64,000 bases of DNA from JAUIAI01 sp050633665 (GTDB lineage: Bacteria > Pseudomonadota > Gammaproteobacteria > Burkholderiales > Burkholderiaceae_E). The notes below the pieces were generated by a model that saw nothing but the letters and a program-made list of their open reading frames with translations, did no database searches and was not told where the DNA came from. How positions within the stretch are numbered: the first letter of the stretch is position 1; every line of letters starts with the position of its first letter. The position numbers and the translations under genes are program-made. Location of the stretch: NCBI GenBank assembly GCA_050633665.1, contig JBOEGY010000005.1, positions 62,001 to 126,000 of the forward strand, written 5' to 3'. Positions 53,264 to 62,457 of this stretch are shown here, piece after piece.

Positions 53264-53283
53264 GGTTGCTCCTTGGCGGCTGT

Positions 53284-53982
53284 TTAGCCGGCGCGGCGGA
53301 AGGTCAGATTGATTCTGAGGAAATCACCCGGTACCGGGCTGAGGTTATTCGGTGCAGTTCGAACTCTGGGTACACCCACGCCATGATGCATCAGGCGGGC
53401 ACTGCGACCCCAGACCAGAACATCGCCGTGGCTCAGCATGACCGCTGTTGTCGGATCGGAGCGACGGTTGCCACCGATCAGAAAACGAGCTGAGGCACCC
53501 AGACTGACCGACACAATAGGGTGGGAAAAATCTTGTTCGTTGCTGTCCTGATGCAAAGACAACTTGGCCGCTTGCCGGTAGGCGTTTAATAGGCAGGCAT
53601 CGGGATTGAATAATTCGTCGGCGCTACCCGATCCAGTGAATCCGGCTTCGGCCGCGCTGTTATTGGCGAGTCGGGTGAAAATCTCCGGCATATTCGGCCA
53701 GCGCTGGTTATTGAGTGGGTCGTTTGCCTGGTATCGATAGCCGCGCGCATCAGAGACCCAGCCAAGGTCACCGCAATTGCTCATGGCTACAGACATCGTG
53801 CCGCCACCGGGGACTTGCATCCGACGCCACGGGGAAAGTCCGACTACAGCGGCGACAGCACTCAGGATGGGACTTGCTTCTGCCCGACCGGGCAACAAGA
53901 CGACGTCCGTGGCCAGTTCAATCGGGTCGTTTAGTGCGGCTGAAGCTATCAAGGTCTGTGCGGCATAGCCGGCTGGGTTCAA
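53284..53982 (-). CDS. alkB: AlkB-type 2-oxoglutarate-dependent DNA/RNA dealkylase
   Basis: This 232-residue protein matches E. coli AlkB over its full length: 'GGGTMSVAMSNCGDLGWVSD', iron ligands in 'LSLHQDSNEQDF' and 'LMHHGV', and Arg residues in 'LRINLTFRR'. It repairs 1-methyladenine and 3-methylcytosine by oxidative demethylation. The start is TTG 53982, overlapping the URC4 stop by four bases. A repair gene inside a pyrimidine catabolism operon is unusual. The gap to upp is 20 bases. Confidence 0.9.
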   Translation of the reverse strand: MNPAGYAAQTLIASAALNDPIELATDVVLLPGRAEASPILSAVAAVVGLSPWRRMQVPGGGTMSVAMSNCGDLGWVSDARGYRYQANDPLNNQRWPNMPEIFTRLANNSAAEAGFTGSGSADELFNPDACLLNAYRQAAKLSLHQDSNEQDFSHPIVSVSLGASARFLIGGNRRSDPTTAVMLSHGDVLVWGRSARLMHHGVGVPRVRTAPNNLSPVPGDFLRINLTFRRAG

Positions 53983-55202
53983 AAGACGGTGCCGTCACTG
54001 ATGATCTGCAATGGTGGGGCACCGTCGCGCAGGTTTGTAGCGAGTGCACGGCCCGCAGCCCAGGTGCCTCCCTCAAGCACTCTGGCCAGTGGCATTTGTG
54101 CTTCGCTCTGGCCCAGGCGTTCGCGCACCAGTGGCGCCAGTTCATCCAGCAGACTGATAGTTAGTGCACGCCACTCGATGATGGCTTCATCGGCCGGAGT
54201 CATGGGTTGCTCAGCGAGAGCCGGGTCACGCAGTTGAATGACGCCGCTATCGATTAACAGCCCGCCGTTACGGTACTCGGGCAAACCGGTCAGGTCATCG
54301 AGCGCGGTGATGGTGACACCGGCTTGTTCAAAAGGTTCAAGCAACGAGTAGGTCAGCCATTGGGTGAGCTTATGGAAAGGAACCCAGCCGGCAGAGTCTC
54401 CCTGGCCACCAGCCAGTCGATGTTGCCAGGTGTCACCTAACGGGACATCGTTGATCTGGTTGCCGGTCATCCAGACGTCAGCGTATCCGGTGAGCAGTCC
54501 GTGGAGCAATTCTGCCGCCGGCAGGTCTGTGCGCCGGCCCTTGTCGGTCAGCCTGAAAAAAACCTCACCCGGGCGGCCATCGGGTCCAAAACGCGCCGGG
54601 TCGCGCAGCAGGGTTTCGCCGAGGCGGTTCATCAGCGTGGCGCGATGTTCCAGTCCGACCAGTGGATTGTCTTCATGGGCCTGAAAGACATGGGCCAGGC
54701 GGTTGGGGTTTATTTTTTGTAGCGCACTGCCGTCAACCCGGCACGGGTCATCCGGGCGGGACGAGAAGGCGCCAGCCAGGAAAGCTCTGAAACAGGCGAC
54801 ACCCAGTCCTTCGGATCGTTTGAACGCCTGACCGGAGCGCGACTCGTTGTATTCCCAGGCCGGGCCGGCACCGGCATCCAGCAAAACGCTGACGACGGTC
54901 AGATCAATCTGGGCACGCGCAGTCTCAACCCTGGACGGGGTGCCGAACACCTCTTCGAGTCTGGTTTGCAGCTCTGCCCGCCGGTTGACGCTGCCTGCTT
55001 CAAAGTGACGCCACCGACTGTGGTAGGGAATCAGCCCTGCCGGATAGCGCTCGCGAGTCGTTTGAACGACATGGTCGGCGGCCAGATCCAGCGCTGGCTT
55101 GTTCAGTGTGAAATAAGAGGACTGGTTTTGTTCGACAGCCTGGGTGATGTTGAGACATCTTTCTCGGATGGTTCGCGGGTCACGCAGGATGTCAGCAATC
55201 AT
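53979..55202 (-). CDS. URC4/Urg3-type protein (DUF1688), uracil catabolism
   Basis: This 407-residue protein belongs to DUF1688, known from the fungal uracil catabolism protein URC4/Urg3. Recognisable segments are 'ERYPAGLIPYHSRWRHFEAG', 'WEYNESRSGQAFKRSEGL' and 'GTWAAGRALATNLRDGAPP'. Its reaction is not settled; it acts with URC1 in a pathway starting from UMP. The start overlaps the URC1 stop by four bases, and alkB overlaps its end. Confidence 0.88.
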   Translation of the reverse strand: MIADILRDPRTIRERCLNITQAVEQNQSSYFTLNKPALDLAADHVVQTTRERYPAGLIPYHSRWRHFEAGSVNRRAELQTRLEEVFGTPSRVETARAQIDLTVVSVLLDAGAGPAWEYNESRSGQAFKRSEGLGVACFRAFLAGAFSSRPDDPCRVDGSALQKINPNRLAHVFQAHEDNPLVGLEHRATLMNRLGETLLRDPARFGPDGRPGEVFFRLTDKGRRTDLPAAELLHGLLTGYADVWMTGNQINDVPLGDTWQHRLAGGQGDSAGWVPFHKLTQWLTYSLLEPFEQAGVTITALDDLTGLPEYRNGGLLIDSGVIQLRDPALAEQPMTPADEAIIEWRALTISLLDELAPLVRERLGQSEAQMPLARVLEGGTWAAGRALATNLRDGAPPLQIISDGTVF

Positions 55203-56452
55203 TTGTCCAGTCCTCGTCCGCGCACAGTCGCGAGCTTTTCGGCATCAGGCACCAGGCCGCCATCGGCATAGTACCCGGCAGCCAGTTTGGCCTCGATTTC
55301 GACTTGTGCGTCCGCTGGCACGAGTTCGTCCGGAATCTTCACGCGCTCAAGCACTTTGATGCCGGCGCCGGTGATCGCATCGTATTTGTCGTTACTCATG
55401 GAAACCAGGCGGTGAATTGTTTTGATCCCGAGCCAGTTGAGCACATCCGGCATGAGTTCCTGGAAACGCATGTCCTGGACGCCTGCCACGCATTCGGTGC
55501 GCAGGAAGTATTTATCTGCCGAATCGCCTCCGACCTGCCGCTTGCGGGCGTTGTACACCAGAAACTTGGTGACCTCTCCCAGAGCGCGTCCCTCTTTGCG
55601 GCTGTAGGAAATCAATCCGACGCCGCCTTGTTGCGCGCCGCGAATCGCTTCTTCAATCGCATGGGTCAGGTAAGGGCGGCAGGTGCAGATATCAGAGCCG
55701 AACACATCGGAGCCATTACATTCGTCGTGAACGCGGGCGGTCAGTGGCACTTGTTCATCAGACAAGTCGGCAGGGTCGCCAAAGATGTACAGGGTTTGTC
55801 CTCCCACCGGCGGTAAAAATACTTCCAGGTCGCTGCGCGTGACCAGTTCCGGGTACATGCCGCCGGTTTCTTCGAACAGTGCGCGGCGCAAGTCGCTCTC
55901 GGTACAACCAAAGCGTTTGGCAACGCCGGGCAGATACCAGACCGGTTCAACCGCAATTTTGGTCACGACTGCCGAGCCGTTTTCTAGCAGGACTTTGCCG
56001 TCCGCCCGCAGTCTTTGAAAAGCCATTGCCGTGCGAATCTCCGGCAAATCTATATGCGCTTTGGTTACGGCAATTGTTGGGCGAATGTCATATCCCTGGG
56101 CAATCTGCTCAGCAAACGCCTCAGCCACGATGGCACCGTAAGGGTCTATGGACACAATGCGATCGGGGTCCTCCCATTGCGGGTGCGGGCCGAACGGATC
56201 GGTTGGCGCCGTATTGGTGAGATCTGCCTTGTGGCCCGCCTGGAGAGAGCCGGCAGCAACAGCTAGTGCGCGGTATATCCCGTACGAGCCGGAATGAGTG
56301 CCAATGACATTGCGGTGACTGCGGTCTGAGACCGTACCGATCACCGGGCCTCGCTCTGCCGCACTGGGAGCCCCCCAGACGATTCTGGCGCTGCCGGTCT
56401 GCGCGGAATGGGAGGTTAGTCGTATATGACTCTGAGATTTTTTGTTGTCCAT
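55199..56452 (-). CDS. GTP cyclohydrolase II family protein, URC1 type
   Basis: This 417-residue protein carries a GTP-cyclohydrolase-II domain in its C-terminal half, with zinc Cys in 'HDECNGSDVFGSDICTCRP' (C-x10-C-x-C) and 'SYSRKEGRALGEVTKFL'. The longer N-terminus ('SDRSHRNVIGTHSGSYGIYR') marks the URC1/Urg1 group rather than RibA. URC1 is proposed to open the uracil ring at the nucleotide level in the URC pathway. It starts the block URC1-URC4-alkB-upp-codA; an upstream gap of 127 bases would hold the promoter. Confidence 0.9.
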   Translation of the reverse strand: MDNKKSQSHIRLTSHSAQTGSARIVWGAPSAAERGPVIGTVSDRSHRNVIGTHSGSYGIYRALAVAAGSLQAGHKADLTNTAPTDPFGPHPQWEDPDRIVSIDPYGAIVAEAFAEQIAQGYDIRPTIAVTKAHIDLPEIRTAMAFQRLRADGKVLLENGSAVVTKIAVEPVWYLPGVAKRFGCTESDLRRALFEETGGMYPELVTRSDLEVFLPPVGGQTLYIFGDPADLSDEQVPLTARVHDECNGSDVFGSDICTCRPYLTHAIEEAIRGAQQGGVGLISYSRKEGRALGEVTKFLVYNARKRQVGGDSADKYFLRTECVAGVQDMRFQELMPDVLNWLGIKTIHRLVSMSNDKYDAITGAGIKVLERVKIPDELVPADAQVEIEAKLAAGYYADGGLVPDAEKLATVRGRGLDK

Positions 56453-56579
56453 AGCTGTACTGTCACCGATACCGACCCGTCAGGTCAAACCGGGCAGGCT
56501 GGCGTATGCGCAATTCTGCACAGATAGGGCACTTCGATGCCGTGTTGTGGTGCAGCAAATTAAATTCGTCAGGGTTTGA

Positions 56580-57515
56580 CTAACGCTCTCCGCGGCGGAA
56601 GGGGCGCATCAACGCCTGCGGATAGCTTGCTTTTCGGGCGACCAGAATTAACGCGAGTATTGACAACGCGTATGGCAGCATCAGGTACATCTGATAAGGA
56701 ATCTCCAGTCCGAATAAACCTCCTTTTTCCTGCGCGAGCCGGAGTTGCCAGGCATCAAAGAAGGCAAACAGCAATGCACCCAACAATGCCTTGCCTGGTC
56801 GCCATGAGGCAAAGACGACCAGCGCAATGCAAATCCAGCCGCGCCCATTGACCATGTTGAAAAAGAATGCATTGAATGCCGACAAGGTCAGAAACGAACC
56901 GGCAACCCCCATTAACGCAGAGCCGGCAACAATCGCGCCGATACGCATCGGAATCACGCTGATCCCCTGACTTTCGGCCGCGTTTGGGTTTTCGCCCACC
57001 AGCCGGATGGCCAGACCCAGCGGGGTACGGTTCAGTAGCCAGGCAAGCACTACGACCAGGCCAATTGCCAGCAGCGTCATGCCGGTCAGGTCGGACAATA
57101 CCGGCACGTCCAGCCATGTCATTGGCTGAAAGGGTTCAACCGTCGGTGGGGTGCTGACTTTTGGAAACAACACCCGGTAACTGAAGTAGGAAAGACTCGA
57201 CGCGAACAGTGTAATGCCGAGCCCGGTCACATGTTGCGACAAGGCCAGGCTTACCGTCAGCACACCGTGCAGTAATCCGAAACCAGCGCCGGTCAGGGCA
57301 GCGGCAGCAACCCCGACCCAGAGGTTGGCGCCCGCATACACGGCCAGCCAGCCAGTAAAAGCCCCGGCGACCATAATGCCTTCAATGCCAAGGTTCAGGA
57401 CGCCGGCTTTTTCGCAAAGCAGCACGCCCAGTGTGCCCAGAATCAGCGGTGTGGCAATTCGCAGCACAGCTACCCAGAACGGTGCATCCAGCATGAGATC
57501 AAAGGTTTCCAGCAT
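56580..57515 (-). CDS. Nucleoside-type ABC transporter permease (second subunit)
   Basis: This 311-residue inner-membrane permease of the BPD_transp_2 family has about eight helices and the motif 'VLNLGIEGIMVAGAFTGWLA'. With its partner at 57515 it forms the channel for ligands bound by the BMP-type receptor. It resembles the smaller permease of NupABC-like systems that import nucleosides or purines. Its start overlaps the preceding gene stop by one base. It precedes URC1 on the same strand by 127 bases downstream. Confidence 0.9.
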   Translation of the reverse strand: MLETFDLMLDAPFWVAVLRIATPLILGTLGVLLCEKAGVLNLGIEGIMVAGAFTGWLAVYAGANLWVGVAAAALTGAGFGLLHGVLTVSLALSQHVTGLGITLFASSLSYFSYRVLFPKVSTPPTVEPFQPMTWLDVPVLSDLTGMTLLAIGLVVVLAWLLNRTPLGLAIRLVGENPNAAESQGISVIPMRIGAIVAGSALMGVAGSFLTLSAFNAFFFNMVNGRGWICIALVVFASWRPGKALLGALLFAFFDAWQLRLAQEKGGLFGLEIPYQMYLMLPYALSILALILVARKASYPQALMRPFRRGER

Positions 57516-58576
57516 CAGCCACGCCTGAGTCGGTATTGAGAGAACATGGCTGCCACCAGCATAAACAAGAGCGCTGCGGCAACGATGACATCGGCAATTG
57601 AGTTGGGTACGCCAACGGCGCGGCTCATGCCGTCGGCGCCCACTTGCATGCCGGCCACAAATATCGCTGCGATAACCACCGCAATCGGATTCAGGTTGGC
57701 CAGCATCGCAATGACGATGCCGGCGTAACCGTAACCGGGTGACATATCAAGCGTGACATAGCTGGTCCGCCCTGCCACTTCGATCGCGCCGGCCAGACCA
57801 GCGAGCGCGCCGGAACTCAGCGCAACCAGAACCATCACGCGGTTGACCGGCATGCCGGCGAAAGCGGCGGCTTTGGGGTTCAGCCCGACCGCCCGGATTT
57901 CAAACCCCCAGCGGGTCACCCGAAGCACAATCCAGATGGCCAAAGCGAGTCCGGCTGCAATGAGCAAGCCAGTATGAAGGCGGGTTCGCGGTATCAGCCG
58001 ATTCAGTTCCAGCTCGGGGTGCAAGGCTGCACTTTGCGGCCAGCCCATTGCCATTGGGTCTTTCATCGGGCCGTCCAGCATCATCGAGACGAACAACAGC
58101 ACAATAAAATTGAGCAATAAAGTGGTGACGACTTCGTCAACCCCGAAGCGGGATTTCAAGAGTGCCGGGCCGAGCAGCAACAAGGCGCCAGCCAGCGCGG
58201 ACCCGGCAAGCATCAGCCCAAACAGGACGGGTATTGGCAGGGCCGGCGGGGCGCCTGCCTGCATGCCGCCAATGGCCACGGCCGCGAGAGCGCCGGCATA
58301 GAGTTGCCCCTCTGCCCCAATGTTGTATAAACGGGCGCGAAAGGCAATTGCAATCGCCAGTCCGGTCAGCATGAGCGGCGTCGCGCGCGTCAGGGTTTCG
58401 CTCCAGGCAAAGCGAGAACCGAACGCGCTGTTCAGCAAATGGCTATACGCCTCACCGATCGGCGCGCCCGCCATGGCAACCAGCAACGAGCTGAAAATCA
58501 ACGTGGCGACAACGGCTGCGACCGGCGCTCCAACGCTGAGCAATCTGGCCGGCCGGGTGCGGCGTTCAACCCGCAT
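57515..58576 (-). CDS. Nucleoside-type ABC transporter permease (first subunit)
   Basis: This 353-residue permease has about ten helices. The family region 'AFRARLYNIGAEGQLYAGAL' and 'GLNPKAAAFAGMPVNRVMVL' are typical of YufP/NupP-like proteins. It overlaps the ATPase gene stop by one base at 58576. It is predicted to import nucleosides or nucleobases with the BMP receptor, in keeping with pyrimidine genes next door. Confidence 0.9.
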   Translation of the reverse strand: MRVERRTRPARLLSVGAPVAAVVATLIFSSLLVAMAGAPIGEAYSHLLNSAFGSRFAWSETLTRATPLMLTGLAIAIAFRARLYNIGAEGQLYAGALAAVAIGGMQAGAPPALPIPVLFGLMLAGSALAGALLLLGPALLKSRFGVDEVVTTLLLNFIVLLFVSMMLDGPMKDPMAMGWPQSAALHPELELNRLIPRTRLHTGLLIAAGLALAIWIVLRVTRWGFEIRAVGLNPKAAAFAGMPVNRVMVLVALSSGALAGLAGAIEVAGRTSYVTLDMSPGYGYAGIVIAMLANLNPIAVVIAAIFVAGMQVGADGMSRAVGVPNSIADVIVAAALLFMLVAAMFSQYRLRRG

Positions 58577-60138
58577 CAGTGCAGCGCTCCGGCCATCGCC
58601 GATCCGATTGCGGTCATTGTCCAGTTGGCGCTGGCACGAGTCTCGGTCAGTTTGCCATCATGGATAACAGCGATGCCTGATGCCAGAGCGAAGATCTCGT
58701 CCAGATCTTCCGAGATCAGAATAATTGCCGCGCCACCACTGGCCGCGGCGAGCAATTGTTGATGCACGAACGCGACCGCACCCACGTCCAGCCCCCAGGT
58801 GGGTTGATTCGCGATAATCAGCGTGGGGGTTTGAGCTGCGCCGGTCAGTGCGCGACCGAGAATGAGTTTTTGCATATTGCCACCAGACAGGGAACGGATT
58901 GAAGTGTTCAAGCCTTGCTCCTGTAAACCCCGGACATCGAAAGTCTGCACGATAGTATCGGCCAGTCGTCGGGCCCTGCCGCGCCGCAGCCAGCCCAAAA
59001 ATGAGAAGGCGCGGGTATGGTACTGCTCAAGGATGGTGTTCTCCCAGAGCGTCAGTTCACCGATCACGCCGGTTGTGTGGCGGTCTTCGGGGATTCTGGC
59101 AACACCAGCGGCGGTAAACGCCCGCGGGTTAGTTGCTGGCGATTTCCCGCCGACAATCAGCGAACCCTTATCCAATGGGCGTACCCCGCACAAAACTTCT
59201 GCCAGCGCAGCCTGCCCGTTGCCCGAAACACCCGCAATGCCAATGATTTCGCCGGCGTTGGCAGTCAGGTTGATCCCGGACAGCAGCGCGCGACCATCGG
59301 CTTGATTAACTCCAGCGTGTTCTAGCCGGCAACGCTCGATGACCTCGGTGTCGCTGGTTTGCCGCGAGGCGGCGTCCCGTTTGACGGTTTCGATCTGGCG
59401 CCCGACCATTAGTTCGGCAAGTTGGTCGCGGCCAGCTTCGGCCCGCTCCAGATTGGCCACTAGCTGGCCACCGCGCAGAACCGCGATGCGATCAGAAACC
59501 CGCACCACTTCATCCAGTTTGTGGCTGATAAAAATGATTGACAGCCCTTGTTGAACCAGTTGTTCGAGCGTATCGAACAAAGACTCGCTTTCCTGTGGTG
59601 TCAGGACAGCGGTTGGCTCATCGAGAATCAGGATTCTGGCGCCGCGATACAGCGCTTTCAGAATTTCGACCCGCTGCCGCTCCCCGACCGACAAGTCTCC
59701 TACCCGGGCAGACGGGTCAATCCACAGGCCGAACCGCTCGGCGGTCCGGGAGATTTCGCGGGTGACTGCGGAACTACGGATCGTCGGCGACAACAGCGAT
59801 CGGGTACCCGCGACAATGTTCTCGAGCACTGACAGATTGTCCGCCAATGCAAAATGCTGATGAACCATCCCGATACCGCGCGCCAGGGCAGCGCCCGGGT
59901 CTCCGGCCGGCAATGGTTCTCCGAAAACGTTGATCGTTCCTTCGTCGGCTGTGTAATGCCCAAACAGGATCGACACCAGCGTTGACTTTCCGGCGCCGTT
60001 CTCGCCCAGCAGGGCGAGGATCTGGCCGGCGTTCAGCGACAGCGAAATATTGTCATTGGCAACCAGTGAGCCAAATCGCTTGGTAATCCCGACGAGTTCC
60101 AGGATTGGTGCTGTTTCGGTTTCGGAAAAAACCGTCAT
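58576..60138 (-). CDS. Nucleoside-type ABC transporter ATP-binding protein (double ATPase)
   Basis: This 520-residue protein contains two nucleotide-binding domains of the sugar/nucleoside type. The first is complete ('LLGENGAGKSTLV', 'LSVGERQRVEI', 'LILDEPTAVL'). The second has 'GIAGVSGNGQAALAEV' as altered Walker A and 'LSGGNMQKLILGR', the usual pattern with one degenerate site. The start is ATG 60138 with GGAAG upstream, preferred over TTG 60153. A hairpin separates it from the receptor gene. Confidence 0.92.
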   Translation of the reverse strand: MTVFSETETAPILELVGITKRFGSLVANDNISLSLNAGQILALLGENGAGKSTLVSILFGHYTADEGTINVFGEPLPAGDPGAALARGIGMVHQHFALADNLSVLENIVAGTRSLLSPTIRSSAVTREISRTAERFGLWIDPSARVGDLSVGERQRVEILKALYRGARILILDEPTAVLTPQESESLFDTLEQLVQQGLSIIFISHKLDEVVRVSDRIAVLRGGQLVANLERAEAGRDQLAELMVGRQIETVKRDAASRQTSDTEVIERCRLEHAGVNQADGRALLSGINLTANAGEIIGIAGVSGNGQAALAEVLCGVRPLDKGSLIVGGKSPATNPRAFTAAGVARIPEDRHTTGVIGELTLWENTILEQYHTRAFSFLGWLRRGRARRLADTIVQTFDVRGLQEQGLNTSIRSLSGGNMQKLILGRALTGAAQTPTLIIANQPTWGLDVGAVAFVHQQLLAAASGGAAIILISEDLDEIFALASGIAVIHDGKLTETRASANWTMTAIGSAMAGALH

Positions 60139-60156
60139 GGGCAAAGCTTCCAAAAG

Positions 60157-60183
60157 CAGACGCCGGCATGACGCCGGCGTCTG
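60157..60183 (-). terminator. Hairpin between BMP receptor and ABC ATPase (partial terminator)
   Basis: CAGACGCCGGC and GCCGGCGTCTG form a perfect 11-base stem with a five-base loop. On the minus strand it lies 24 bases after the receptor stop and is followed by CTTTTGG. A short T-run suggests leaky termination that lowers expression of the membrane subunits relative to the receptor. Confidence 0.7.
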
Positions 60184-60206
60184 GGAGGGCTGGTTCTCAG
60201 GCGGGG

Positions 60207-61226
60207 TTACTTGCCCGCTTTGGGTTGTCCGTCGTCTATGACAACATTGAACTCGCCGGCAAGAATCGCTTTTTGCTTTGCTTCGACTTTCGCGATGATA
60301 TCGGCCGGTGTCTTGTCACTGAACGTGCCGAGCGGTGCCAGTTCCGAGCCTTTGAATTTCATCATCGAGTACTGGCCATAGTCTTCCGCCTTGAACTGTT
60401 TTGCCTTGATCGCTTTCAGGGCGGCGTCGACAGTCGGTTCCATATTCCACAGGGCAGAGGCAACGACTGTTTCCGGATACTGAGCCTGCGTATTGATCAC
60501 GTTGCCGATAGCCAGGATTTTTCGTTCCTTGGCAGCATCCGAGACACCAAACCGTTCGGCGTACATGATGTCTGCCCCTTTGTCGATCATGGCAAACGCG
60601 GCTTCCTTGGCCTTGGGCGGATCAAACCAGGAATTGATGAAGCTCACCATGAATTCTGCCGACGGATTGATCTCCCGTACACCTGCCATGAATGCATTCA
60701 TGAGTCGGTTGACTTCGGGAATCGGGTAGCCGCCGACCATGCCAATCTTGCCGGTCTTGCTCATACCACCGGCAATCATGCCGCTCAGGTAGGCCGGCTC
60801 CTGAATGTAGTTGTCAAAGACCGCAAAGTTCGGCTGCTGCGGCTTGCCGGAAGAGCCCATCAGGAAAGAAACTTCCGGATAATCCTTGGCTACCTTGCGC
60901 GCCGCTGCCTCTACCGCGAACGACTCACCGATAATCATCTGTTTGCCGTTTTCCGCATATTCGCGCATGACGCGTTCGTAGTCGGCATTGGCGACGCTTT
61001 CGGAGAAGACGTAATCTATATCGCCGCGGGTTACCGCCGCCGTCAGCGCTTTGTGAATCCGGCTGACCCATTGCTGCTCAACCGGTACGGTGTAAATGGC
61101 GGCGACTTTGAGTTTCTCGGCTGCGAAACTCAGGCTCGGTGTAAGGCCGGCTGCGCCCGCTGTGACGGCGAGCACGGAGGCGATGATCATTCGCCGCACG
61201 CTTGTGGATTTAGTCTTGTCTGTCAA
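60207..61226 (-). CDS. BMP-family (PnrA-like) ABC transporter substrate-binding protein
   Basis: This 339-residue periplasmic protein of the Bmp/PnrA family has a signal peptide ('IIASVLAVTAGAAGLTPSLSFA' region, cleavage near AAEK). Family features are 'LKVAAIYTVPVEQQWVSRIH', 'QEPAYLSGMIAGGMSKTGKI' and the ligand-loop Asp in 'DKGADIMYAE'. PnrA-like receptors bind purine or pyrimidine nucleosides. The start is TTG 61226, with GGGAG upstream lying inside a hairpin. Confidence 0.9.
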   Translation of the reverse strand: MTDKTKSTSVRRMIIASVLAVTAGAAGLTPSLSFAAEKLKVAAIYTVPVEQQWVSRIHKALTAAVTRGDIDYVFSESVANADYERVMREYAENGKQMIIGESFAVEAAARKVAKDYPEVSFLMGSSGKPQQPNFAVFDNYIQEPAYLSGMIAGGMSKTGKIGMVGGYPIPEVNRLMNAFMAGVREINPSAEFMVSFINSWFDPPKAKEAAFAMIDKGADIMYAERFGVSDAAKERKILAIGNVINTQAQYPETVVASALWNMEPTVDAALKAIKAKQFKAEDYGQYSMMKFKGSELAPLGTFSDKTPADIIAKVEAKQKAILAGEFNVVIDDGQPKAGK

Positions 61227-61232
61227 AAGTTT

Positions 61233-61255
61233 CTCCCAGATTGAATGTCTGGGAG
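61233..61255 (-). promoter_or_regulatory. Hairpin sequestering the ribosome binding site of the BMP receptor gene
   Basis: On the minus strand CTCCCAGA pairs perfectly with TCTGGGAG (8 pairs, 7-base loop CATTCAA). The 3' arm contains GGGAG, the SD sequence of the TTG start at 61226. Folding would hide the site, so translation may be tuned by an RNA-binding protein, small RNA or temperature. Structure by eye. Confidence 0.5.
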
Positions 61256-61309
61256 GAATTATGACTTATCTGGTTAGATCATTGTGGTGAAAGAGGTTTC
61301 AGGACGGTA

Positions 61310-62059
61310 TTAGCCTGCAATTGGCGCCGGCTGGTGTTCCAGCAGAATCCAGCTGACCGAGTCTTCCCGATCTTCCAGCGGCAGGGCGGTGCGCCGGTCA
61401 GACAGGGTTGTCTCGTCCAGATAAAAACCCGTCCAGTCTCTTTTGACCCAGCGATTGACTGCCGGCGCATACCAGAGTGTTTCGACTCTGCGGGCGTCAA
61501 ACCGAGACGCCTGTTCCGGCTGAAAGTAGATGGTTCGCTCGACCCGAAGGCAGTCGTACTGACCCGCGGGAACGGAGATCCGTTCCCAGCCGCGAGTCTC
61601 CAGACGGGCTGTCCAGGGTCTCGCTCGGTTGCCTGAATCAATCTGGTAGCTTGTCCGGGTACTGCCTGGTTGTGAGCCGGTGGGCAGAGGCGGCAACAAA
61701 GGGACCGGTTCGGCGAACCGCAGGGTCTGATTATAAAACGGCTCCTGAATAATCTGCCACGGTGCGCTGTAGATTTCCCTGCCCCAGTCCTGGCCTGCCT
61801 GGTCGGTGAGTTGCACGATGACCTGGGGCTGCACCTGAATCACTTCCGCCAGGATTTCGCCCAGGGGTTCATTGTTAAAGCGATTGATTCGTTGATAGCG
61901 CCAGCGCTCACCGCTACGAACTGTAGCGGCGCGCAGGGGCTGCTCAGGAGGACTGATTCGATTCGGGTTGCCCGCGCAACCGGCGATTAGAAGTCCGACT
62001 GCTGCCAGCACCCGGCGACGCGGGTGGTCGGGCTGCTGACTTGGCGGTGAGCTTGTCAT
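61310..62059 (-). CDS. Hypothetical lipoprotein
   Basis: This 249-residue protein has a basic N-terminus and a lipobox 'LLIAGC', so it should be a lipoprotein. The mature part is beta-rich, with 'SGERWRYQRINRFNNEPLGE' and 'VPAGQYDCLRVERTIYF', a pattern seen in periplasmic proteins that measure or bind a surface layer. No named family is recognised. The membrane-protein gene at 62062 ends two bases before its start, so the two are probably cotranscribed. Confidence 0.7.
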   Translation of the reverse strand: MTSSPPSQQPDHPRRRVLAAVGLLIAGCAGNPNRISPPEQPLRAATVRSGERWRYQRINRFNNEPLGEILAEVIQVQPQVIVQLTDQAGQDWGREIYSAPWQIIQEPFYNQTLRFAEPVPLLPPLPTGSQPGSTRTSYQIDSGNRARPWTARLETRGWERISVPAGQYDCLRVERTIYFQPEQASRFDARRVETLWYAPAVNRWVKRDWTGFYLDETTLSDRRTALPLEDREDSVSWILLEHQPAPIAG

Positions 62060-62061
62060 GG

Positions 62062-62457
62062 TTAGCTGACCGGTTGATCGTCCATTGCCCGGAGTAGCCC
62101 TTTAATCATTCGGTACAGGTACCAGAGCACCGGGATGATCATGGTGAACCCGAGCAAAGTGAACGAGAGCAGGGTGATGGTGCCGGTAATGACCAGCCAA
62201 AGCAGCGTCCACCAGCACGTGCTGATCATCCAGTCCATGTGGCTGGCGTAGACCGTGCCCTGTGCGTCGTCGCGTTTGACGTAGTTGATGATCAACGCGA
62301 CGAGTGTGAGACTCATCATTGAAATGATCGGGCTGGCAATATGCAGCGCGTAGTCAAACAGTGTGATCTTGCGAAGCGACTCATCCCGCGTGCTCAATGC
62401 CGGTGTGTTGGGATCGGCAGAGGGGGGCGTCGCAGAGGCGTTGGTAGTGTCGGTCAT
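62062..62457 (-). CDS. Small membrane protein, DUF4870/Tic20-like
   Basis: This 131-residue protein has an N-terminal disordered part to about residue 30 and three membrane helices (about 38-60, 75-97, 100-122). 'ASHMDWMISTCWWTLLW' and the C-terminal 'YLYRMIKGLLRAMDDQPV' fit DUF4870-like proteins of unknown function. It is followed two bases later by the lipoprotein gene on the same strand. Confidence 0.7.
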   Translation of the reverse strand: MTDTTNASATPPSADPNTPALSTRDESLRKITLFDYALHIASPIISMMSLTLVALIINYVKRDDAQGTVYASHMDWMISTCWWTLLWLVITGTITLLSFTLLGFTMIIPVLWYLYRMIKGLLRAMDDQPVS

